NCBI RefSeq assembly: GCF_902490045.1
Contig: NZ_CABUCJ010000042.1
Coordinates: forward strand, 1 to 19,367
Length of the DNA stretch: 19,367 nt
Source: an uncultured Anaerotruncus sp.
GTDB lineage: Bacteria; Bacillota; Clostridia; Oscillospirales; Ruminococcaceae
Direction of reading: 5' to 3'
The first letter of the stretch is position 1, and each line of letters starts with the position of its first letter. Below, in pieces: positions 14,268 through 19,367 of this stretch. The notes beneath the pieces were generated by a model that had not been told where the DNA came from, did not search any database, and was given only the letters and a program-made list of their open reading frames with translations. The translations under genes and the position numbers were made by a program.

Positions 14268-14274
14268 CTGTTTT

Positions 14275-14790
14275 TCAGATGAAAAAGACCACCACAAAGG
14301 CCCCCGACAAAAGCCCCATCGTGCGGTAGAGCTTTCCGTGGGATTCGCAGCGCTCCCGCGCCGCGTCCAGCTGCATAACGAGCAGAGACTTCGCGTGGGA
14401 CAGGCTCGAAAGCTGTCCGTCGAGGTCGCACTGCCCGAGGGTGTCGGCCAGCGCTTCGACAATCGCGGCGTCCTCCCGGGTGAGGTTCCCGCCCTGCTTT
14501 GCCACCGCCTCCCGCCACGCCTCCGGGAAGGGCGTCCCCTTCCGGCAGAGGGCGGCGCAGGCGTGCAGGAAGGGGGCCTCCTGCGCCGACTCCCGTTCCT
14601 CCAGCCGCGCGACGGCTTCGTCGGGGGGCGCGAGGCTGTAGGAGAGCTCCCCCTCCATCCCCGTCAGCAGGGCGATGCAGCCCTCCAGCTCCCGCACCCG
14701 GCGGGAGAGCGCCTGCGCCATTGAAATCCCGATCGAGGTGGAGCACGCGACCACCAGCAGCATCCCGCAAACCTTCAGCATCAGCAGCAT
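14275..14790 (-). CDS. spoIIIAB: Stage III sporulation protein AB
   Basis: SpoIIIAB is a mother-cell membrane protein of the SpoIIIA complex, similar to the GspF-type inner membrane platform of type II secretion. The 171-residue product begins with a membrane helix (about 5-25, LKVCGMLLVVACSTSIGISM). It then has RVRELEGCIALLTGMEGELSYSLAP, the typical family segment, a long helical middle, and a C-terminal helix GLLSGAFVVVFFI. The ATG at 14790 is preceded by GGGAGGTG about ten bases away and overlaps the spoIIIAA stop by ten bases, so coupled translation is likely. A terminator-like hairpin follows only eight bases after its stop. Confidence 0.94.
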   Translation of the reverse strand: MLLMLKVCGMLLVVACSTSIGISMAQALSRRVRELEGCIALLTGMEGELSYSLAPPDEAVARLEERESAQEAPFLHACAALCRKGTPFPEAWREAVAKQGGNLTREDAAIVEALADTLGQCDLDGQLSSLSHAKSLLVMQLDAARERCESHGKLYRTMGLLSGAFVVVFFI

Positions 14791-15731
14791 TGCGCCGGCA
14801 CCTCCCTGATCTCCCGGATTTTTGAGGGGCTTCCCGCGCCTTCCAGCAGCACGAGCTTCCGGAAGGCGCCCGTCTCCAGCAGCCGCCCCGCCTGCGGCTT
14901 GCGCAAGAACTCTTTGTAGTCGGCGGCGTGCAGCGAGGTCACGACCGCCACGCCGCTGTTGGCGGCGGCCGCCACCGCCTCCACCTCTCCGTCGGTGCAG
15001 ATTTCGTCGCAGACGATCACCTGCGGGGAGAGGTAGCGCACCGCGATCTGCAGGCCGCGCGCCTTCGGATAGCCGGAGAGCAGGTCGCAGCAGGGTCCCA
15101 GCTCGCTCTGCACGACGCCGCCCGATGCCGCGCCGATCTCCCCGCTCTCGTCGACGACGCACACCTTGACGTAGCCGCCCGGCGAACCGGAGGAGAGCTG
15201 GCGCGCCGTGTCACGCAGCAGCGTCGTCTTGCCGCTCGCGGGCGGGCCGACGATCAGCACGCCGCACGGCCCGTCCCAAAAGCAACTCCGCAGGAGCGGG
15301 TCCGCCGCCCCAAAAATTTCCCGCGCCACACGCAGATTGATCGAGGTGATGTCCCGCACGGCGGTCACCCTCCCCTCCTCGGCCACGGCGGTCGCCGCAA
15401 TGCCCGCGCGGTGTCCGCCGCGCACCGAAAGGTAGCCGTCGCACAGCTCCCGCTGGTGGCTGTGCACCGCCCAGCCGCACAGCGTCACAAAGGAGTCCTG
15501 CATGTCCGCCTTGGTCATGAGAAAGGCGTTCAGCGCGGGCCGGTCAGAGACCCCGCCGTTTTCATCCACAAAAAGCACCCTGGACGACGCCATCAGTCCG
15601 AGGGGCTTGCCCGCCCGCAGGCGGATTTCCGTCACCTCCGCCGCGATCTGCGCGGGAACCCGCGACAGCACCCGCCGCACGCGCTCCCCAAGGGTCGCCA
15701 CCGCGGAAAGGTAGCGCTCGTCTTCCTTCAT
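14781..15731 (-). CDS. spoIIIAA: Stage III sporulation protein AA (secretion-type ATPase)
   Basis: SpoIIIAA is the cytoplasmic ATPase of the SpoIIIA complex, related to type II/IV secretion ATPases, and thought to energise the channel between mother cell and forespore. The 316-residue product has an N-terminal region (EVTEIRLRAGKPLGL, then FVTLCGWAVHSHQRELCDGY) typical of the family. Walker A is GPPASGKTTLLRD at 162-174, Walker B-like VKVCVVDESGEI lies near 188-199, and VIVCDEI with VVTSLHAADYKEF follows, where the His of the second motif sits. The ATG at 15731 has AAAGGA upstream. It is the first gene of the locus and follows the rlmL-like terminator. Confidence 0.96.
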   Translation of the reverse strand: MKEDERYLSAVATLGERVRRVLSRVPAQIAAEVTEIRLRAGKPLGLMASSRVLFVDENGGVSDRPALNAFLMTKADMQDSFVTLCGWAVHSHQRELCDGYLSVRGGHRAGIAATAVAEEGRVTAVRDITSINLRVAREIFGAADPLLRSCFWDGPCGVLIVGPPASGKTTLLRDTARQLSSGSPGGYVKVCVVDESGEIGAASGGVVQSELGPCCDLLSGYPKARGLQIAVRYLSPQVIVCDEICTDGEVEAVAAAANSGVAVVTSLHAADYKEFLRKPQAGRLLETGAFRKLVLLEGAGSPSKIREIREVPAQCC

Positions 15732-15762
15732 TTCACCACGTCCTTTTCCCGTTTTCCCTCCT

Positions 15763-15791
15763 ATCTTATGAGCACGTCCGCTTTTTTAGAA
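15763..15791 (-). promoter_or_regulatory. Candidate sigma-E-like promoter of spoIIIAA
   Basis: On the minus strand TTCTAAA (15791-15785) is separated by 14 bases from CATAAGAT (15770-15763). The second element matches six of eight positions of the sigma-E -10 consensus CATACAMT; the first is a poor match to its -35. SpoIIIAA is under sigma-E in Bacillus subtilis, and the site lies between the upstream terminator and the gene, 32 bases before the ATG. Confidence 0.45.
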
Positions 15792-15810
15792 CCGGAAACC
15801 GGACGGACGC

Positions 15811-15848
15811 AAAAAGGCCGCCCGCAGGGTTCCCCCGCGGGCGGCCTT
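15811..15848 (-). terminator. Intrinsic terminator of the rlmL-like gene
   Basis: A perfect 12-bp stem (AAGGCCGCCCGC at 15814-15825 and its complement at 15837-15848) with an 11-base loop lies 32 bases after the stop of the methyltransferase gene. On the minus strand it ends in TTTTTGC. It separates this gene from spoIIIAA. Confidence 0.92.
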
Positions 15849-15880
15849 AAAAAATGTTCTTTTCCCGTTTCGGGAGAAGC

Positions 15881-17032
15881 TCAGGCCTTCTCCCCCCGCC
15901 TGCTGTTAAAATACATGTAGACCTGGCATTTGATCATGCCGTTATAGAGCTTGCGGCGGCGGACCGCCTCCCGCCCGAAGACCCCCTCGAAATCGTCGTG
16001 CGGGCTGATGATGTAATAGCCCAGGTCGTCCCGCTGCGGGAATACCTGCCCCATCGTGCGGCAGATTTCCTCCGCCTCGGAGGCCGCGAGCAGCCGCTCC
16101 CCATAGGGCGGGTTGGTGATGAGGATTCCCTTGCGCCCCTCGGGAATCTCGGGCGCAAAATCCTTGATATCCGCCTGCCGGACGTGGATGCGCCCGGCGA
16201 CTCCCGCCTTCGCGGCGTTTTCCCGCGTCAGGCGCACCGCCTCGGGATCGATGTCGCTGGCAAACGCCTCGAAAACCGCGTCGCGGCGCACCTGCGCCGA
16301 AGCCTCGCGGCGCACCTCGTCAAAGACGCCGTTCTGAAAGCATTTCCAGCTCTGCGCCGCGAACCGCCGCCGGATGCCCGGCGCGATGTTGAGCGCCTTG
16401 AGCGCCGCCTCGATCACGATGGTGCCGGAACCGCACATCGGATCGTAGACGAGGGAATCCCCCCGCACCCGCGCGAGGTCGACGATACCGGCCGCGATCG
16501 TCTCCTTGATGGGCGCCTCGTTCGCGTTGGCGCGGTAGCCGCGCTTGTGGAGCCCCGCGCCCGTCGTGTCGAGCAGCAGCGTCACCGTGTCCTTGAGAAT
16601 GGAAAACTGCACCTGGTAGACCGCGCCCGTCTCGGCGAAGATCTCCTTGTGGTAGACGTTTTCAAACCGCCGCACGATCGCGCGCTTGATGATCGACTGG
16701 CAGTCGGACATGCTGAACAGCTTGGAATTCCGCGACCAGCCCTTTACCGGGAACTGGTCGTCCACCCCGATAAAGTCCTCCCACGGCAGCGCGGCCGTCC
16801 CGTCGAAAAGCTCGGTGAACGTCTCGGCGCGGAATTTTCCGATCACGATCCCCACCCGTTCGGCGGTGCGCAGCCAGATGTTCGCCTTGGCGACCATCGC
16901 GAGGTTCCCCTCAAAGGTCACCCGTCCGTCCGAGACGGTAATATTTTCCCCGCCGAGCTTTTTGACCTCGAAGGAGAGCACGCTTTCGAGTCCGAAGAGA
17001 CAGGGGCAGGTGATCGTCATTTTCTTATCCAT
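15881..17032 (-). CDS. THUMP-domain rRNA guanine-N2 methyltransferase (RlmL/YpsC type)
   Basis: The 383-residue product is a class I SAM-dependent methyltransferase of the RlmL/YpsC group, which makes N2-methylguanosine in 23S rRNA. The N-terminus (CPCLFGLESVLSFEVKKLG) and the following region form the ferredoxin-like and THUMP RNA-binding part up to about residue 165. Then HKRGYRANANEAPIKETIAA leads into the catalytic domain, with DPMCGSGTIVIEAAL as SAM motif I and NPPYGERL at about 307-314 as the catalytic motif. The ATG at 17032 has AAAGGA five bases upstream and suits the family, so a longer reading from 17059 is unlikely. It appears to be a single-gene unit with its own promoter and terminator. 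The exact rRNA position is inferred. Confidence 0.93.
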   Translation of the reverse strand: MDKKMTITCPCLFGLESVLSFEVKKLGGENITVSDGRVTFEGNLAMVAKANIWLRTAERVGIVIGKFRAETFTELFDGTAALPWEDFIGVDDQFPVKGWSRNSKLFSMSDCQSIIKRAIVRRFENVYHKEIFAETGAVYQVQFSILKDTVTLLLDTTGAGLHKRGYRANANEAPIKETIAAGIVDLARVRGDSLVYDPMCGSGTIVIEAALKALNIAPGIRRRFAAQSWKCFQNGVFDEVRREASAQVRRDAVFEAFASDIDPEAVRLTRENAAKAGVAGRIHVRQADIKDFAPEIPEGRKGILITNPPYGERLLAASEAEEICRTMGQVFPQRDDLGYYIISPHDDFEGVFGREAVRRRKLYNGMIKCQVYMYFNSRRGEKA

Positions 17033-17100
17033 CTTTGTCCTTTCCGGCCGCGCGCCCATCCTTCTGCGCGGGAGGATTCTTTTACATCCATATTGTTTTA

Positions 17101-17109
17101 ATTATAGCA
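17101..17109 (-). promoter_or_regulatory. Extended -10 promoter of the rlmL-like gene
   Basis: On the minus strand TGCTATAAT is a perfect extended -10 element (TG, one base, TATAAT). The sequence 17 bases upstream is a run of T without a good -35, which the extended -10 can make up for. It is 69 bases before the ATG and directly after the preceding terminator. Confidence 0.75.
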
Positions 17110-17123
17110 TAAATCCGCAAAAG

Positions 17124-17175
17124 AAAAAAGCCGCATTACGGCAGAAAGGGACGGCCCGCAAAAGCGGGCCGTCCC
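17124..17175 (-). terminator. Tandem terminator after the patatin-like gene
   Basis: The first hairpin is a perfect 12-bp stem (GGGACGGCCCGC at 17148-17159, complement at 17164-17175) with a four-base loop, seven bases after the stop codon but followed only by TTTCTG. A smaller stem (17130-17142, GCCG/CGGC) follows, then TTTTTTCTTTT. Together they should end transcription. Confidence 0.85.
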
Positions 17176-17181
17176 CGCGCT

Positions 17182-17880
17182 CTAAAAGAGCAGTTTCTCA
17201 TAAATTTCGGCGGTATGCTCCTCCACGAACGCCCGGATCTGTTCCGGGATATCCGCGCCGCCGAACCGCAGGTCATAGTGCAGGTCGGCGTTTTTGCCGG
17301 TCAGCGCCGACAGGGTGTCGGCGGCGACCTGCGCGGGAGAATCGCCTCCCGAGAAGGAGACGGACAGAATCCGCTCCATCCCCGCCATCTTGAGCGGGAA
17401 AAACGGGCAGCCGTATCGAACGGAAAAGTCGCACAGCCGCATCCCCTCGCGGACGAACGGCTCGCTGTCCCGATAGGGGCTCAGCGCGCAGGCAAGCGCC
17501 GCCGGTTCGTTGCCGGAAAGCGGCAGGACCTTGAGATTCCACGCGTCCGAGTGCAGCGTGTCGGAATAGATCACCGTTATGCCGGTGGAGGCATCGACAC
17601 AGCTAACCGCAAGGTCGCACACCGCGGGCGCGCGGAACATCCCCATTTTATCCAGCTGCCGGAGTCCCAGCCGCGGCGCTGCCGACGCCGAAAACAGGGT
17701 CATCAGCTCTTCAAGCTCTTCCGGCCCCGCCCCGCGCGACCACAGCAGCGACGGAACCGCCGCAAGCGAGGTCGCCGAAAGCATATTGACCGCAACGGAG
17801 CGCTTTTGCAGCTCGTCGGCGAAGACGTTTGCCGCCGCCGCGCCCGCGCCGCTGCCGGAAAACGCGACACCGATTTTCAT
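17182..17880 (-). CDS. Degenerate patatin-like protein
   Basis: The 232-residue product follows the outline of bacterial patatin-like phospholipases (serine acyl hydrolases with a Ser-Asp dyad) but with altered motifs. The oxyanion loop, normally GGGxR/KG, reads GSGAGA at 9-14 and lacks the basic residue. The nucleophile elbow, normally GxSxG, reads ATSLA at 36-40 and keeps only Ser38. The DG(A/G) motif reads CDFSV with Asp151, in a context (FVREGMRLCD, then FPLKMAGMERILSVSFSG) that otherwise fits. The two catalytic residues remain, so it may be active, reduced or a pseudoenzyme. There is no signal peptide. The ATG at 17880 has a strong AGGAGG. It lies 151 bases after the FAD gene. The family call rests on reading alone. 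Confidence 0.7.
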   Translation of the reverse strand: MKIGVAFSGSGAGAAAANVFADELQKRSVAVNMLSATSLAAVPSLLWSRGAGPEELEELMTLFSASAAPRLGLRQLDKMGMFRAPAVCDLAVSCVDASTGITVIYSDTLHSDAWNLKVLPLSGNEPAALACALSPYRDSEPFVREGMRLCDFSVRYGCPFFPLKMAGMERILSVSFSGGDSPAQVAADTLSALTGKNADLHYDLRFGGADIPEQIRAFVEEHTAEIYEKLLF

Positions 17881-18031
17881 GGCAGACCTCCTCAGTCAGA
17901 GATACTGCCATCCCCAGCGGCAAAACCACCGCACAGCCGGGATGACAAGGTCCGCGTCCCGCCCGTGGGGCGGCGCGCCGGACACTACCATTCTATGCTG
18001 CGCGCCGGCGGCTGCCACTGTCCTGCCGGTC
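17881..18031. other. Structured gap between FAD dehydrogenase and patatin-like gene
   Basis: These 151 bases hold two inverted repeats: CGGCGCGC/GCGCGCCG (17971-17978 with 18000-18007) and CCGCCC/GGGCGG (17959-17964 with 17968-17973). No U-run or good promoter is visible, and no plausible small gene. Whether the two flanking genes share a transcript cannot be told. Confidence 0.4.
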
Positions 18032-19367
18032 CTAATCGAACGGCCGGTATTCCGCCATGACGGCGAGCGCCGCGCGGATGCCGTCCACCGCCGCGCTCAT
18101 GATGCCGCCCGCATAGCCCGCGCCCTCGGCGCAGGGATAGACCCCCCGGGCCCCCGGCGCCTGGTAATCCTCCCCGCGCAGGATGCGCACGGGCGAGGAG
18201 GTCCGCGTTTCGATGCCGGTGAGCAGCGCGCCCGGCGAATCGAAGCCGGGCAGCTTTTTCCCGAAAGCGCGCAGCCCCGTCTCGAGCATCGACGAGACGA
18301 AGGCCGGCAGGATCCCGTGGAAGTCGCAGGGCGTCACCCCGCGCGCATAGGTCGGCTGCACCCGCGCGGTGTCGAGCCCCGCCTTCCCTGCGAAAAAGTG
18401 CCCGACATCCTGCGCGGGCGCGCGGTAGCCGCCGCCCCCCGCCGCATAGGCGCGCCTCTCCAGCTCCCGCTGGAACGCGGCCCCGCCGAGCGGTCCTCCG
18501 CCGTAGTCGGCGGGGGTCACCGAGACGGCCACAGCCGCGTTCGCGTTCTTTCCGTCGCGGGCGTGAAAGCTCATCCCGTTGGTGACCGTCATCCCCTCCT
18601 CCGACGCGGCGGGCACGACCACGCCCCCCGGGCACATGCAGAAGGTGTAGACGCCCCGCTCCCCCACCCGGTGGGAAAGCTGGTACTCCCCCGGCGGCAG
18701 CGCGGGATGCCCCGCGTACTCGCCGTAGAGTCCCCGGTCGATCTCTTTCTGAAGGTGCTCAATCCGCACGCCGACCGAAAACGGCTTGGGCTCCATCGCA
18801 AAACCGCGCCGCAGGAGCATCTCAAAGGTGTCCCGCGCGCTGTGCCCCGCCGCGAGCAGCAGCACGTCGGCGGGAATCTCCCCCGCGGAGGTACGCGCGC
18901 CGTGCAGACGCCCGTCCGTCATGATAAGGTCGGTCAGCGCGGTATCAAACCGCACCTCCCCGCCGAGCGAACAGATTTCCGCGCGCAGGTTTTTGACGAC
19001 CCCGCGCAGCCGGTCGGTGCCGACATGGGGCTTTGCCCGGTAGAGGATTTCGGCGGGCGCGCCGAACCGCACGAACTCCCGGAGCACCCAGCCGCATTTC
19101 GGATCGCCGATTCGGGTGGTCAGCTTGCCGTCCGAGAAGGTCCCGGCGCCCCCCTCCCCGAACTGCACATTCGTTCTGGGATCGAGGGTTCCCTCCCTCC
19201 AGAACTGCTCTACCGCCGCGACCCGCCGGTCCATCTCCCCGCCCCGCTCAAGGATAACCGGCCGGTATCCGTTCCGCGCGAGCAGCAGCCCGGCGAACAT
19301 CCCGGCGGGGCCGAAGCCCACGACCACCGGGCGGTGTTCCAGCGTCCGCGTTCCGCGGGGGATCTCA
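18032..19367 (-). CDS. FAD-dependent dehydrogenase (COG2509 type), 5' end cut off by window edge
   Basis: The visible 444 residues belong to the uncharacterised FAD-dependent dehydrogenase group COG2509. The frame is open to the right edge; reading in, EIPRGTRTLEHRPVVVGFG leads to the dinucleotide-binding motif GFGPAGMFAGLLLA and then ILERG, the ADP-ribose-binding Glu. Later segments include FGEGGAGTFSDGKLTTR, VLLLAAGHSARDTFEMLL, FSVGVRIEHLQKEID, FCMCPGGVVVPAASE and a C-terminal VYPCAEGAGYAGGIMSAAVDGIRAA, which is the second FAD-binding segment. An N-terminal domain of roughly 80 residues is expected beyond the window. The role and electron partner are unknown; an oxidoreductase function is known only by fold. 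It ends 151 bases before the patatin-like gene. Confidence 0.9.
   Translation of the reverse strand, partial: EIPRGTRTLEHRPVVVGFGPAGMFAGLLLARNGYRPVILERGGEMDRRVAAVEQFWREGTLDPRTNVQFGEGGAGTFSDGKLTTRIGDPKCGWVLREFVRFGAPAEILYRAKPHVGTDRLRGVVKNLRAEICSLGGEVRFDTALTDLIMTDGRLHGARTSAGEIPADVLLLAAGHSARDTFEMLLRRGFAMEPKPFSVGVRIEHLQKEIDRGLYGEYAGHPALPPGEYQLSHRVGERGVYTFCMCPGGVVVPAASEEGMTVTNGMSFHARDGKNANAAVAVSVTPADYGGGPLGGAAFQRELERRAYAAGGGGYRAPAQDVGHFFAGKAGLDTARVQPTYARGVTPCDFHGILPAFVSSMLETGLRAFGKKLPGFDSPGALLTGIETRTSSPVRILRGEDYQAPGARGVYPCAEGAGYAGGIMSAAVDGIRAALAVMAEYRPFD

Noticed and set aside
15854..17101. A 415-codon plus-strand open frame opposite the rlmL-like gene
   Set aside because: It starts in the terminator region and runs antisense to a methyltransferase with intact catalytic motifs.
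1..19367. CRISPR arrays, tRNA or rRNA genes, transposases, phage genes or attachment sites
   Set aside because: None was seen: there are no regularly spaced repeats, no cloverleaf-like sequence with CCA-type ends, and all coding space is taken by chromosomal core genes.

Overview
The window is a stretch of high-GC chromosome from an endospore-forming member of the Firmicutes, most likely a Clostridia of the Oscillospiraceae/Ruminococcaceae type. The evidence is a complete spoIIIA locus (AA to AH), Shine-Dalgarno sites of the AGGAGG type before most genes, GC-rich wobble positions, and the order nusB - TsaD-like - xseA - xseB - ispA - dxs - tlyA - nadK - argR - recN, which is familiar from Clostridia. 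The genus is not resolved. All 23 genes I can support lie on the minus strand, so transcription runs from high to low coordinates. There are no RNA genes, insertion sequences, CRISPR arrays or phage genes, and no gene-free stretch reaches 300 bases.

Reading in the direction of transcription, the right end (19367 to about 17110) holds a 5'-truncated FAD-dependent dehydrogenase of the COG2509 type. A degenerate patatin-like protein follows, ending in a tandem terminator. Next is a single-gene unit (17110 to 15810): an extended -10 promoter, an RlmL/YpsC-like rRNA methyltransferase and a strong hairpin terminator.

The spoIIIA locus fills 15810 to 10520. SpoIIIAA is the ATPase, SpoIIIAB to AF are membrane parts, and SpoIIIAG and AH are ring-forming channel proteins of the mother-cell-to-forespore feeding-tube apparatus. 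Most joints overlap or are tightly spaced. The exception is AB/AC, where a 159-base gap holds a textbook-looking intrinsic terminator and then promoter-like sequence. The locus ends in a clear terminator at about 10521-10548.

A good sigma-A promoter at 10455-10482 then appears to serve one long housekeeping operon running off the left end. It encodes an Asp23/Gls24 protein, NusB, a TsaD/Kae1 paralogue, exonuclease VII (XseA, XseB), a short-chain prenyl diphosphate synthase, a divergent PAP2-like membrane protein, DXS, TlyA, NAD kinase, ArgR and RecN (3' end missing). Two enzymes of isoprenoid synthesis flank a putative lipid phosphatase, and two DNA repair functions sit at either end of the enzyme block.

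No wholly new multigene system is evident. The items most worth a second look are the interrupted spoIIIA operon with a shared promoter-like motif, the patatin homologue with altered catalytic motifs, and the TsaD paralogue that keeps its metal ligands but lacks the usual N-terminal motif.
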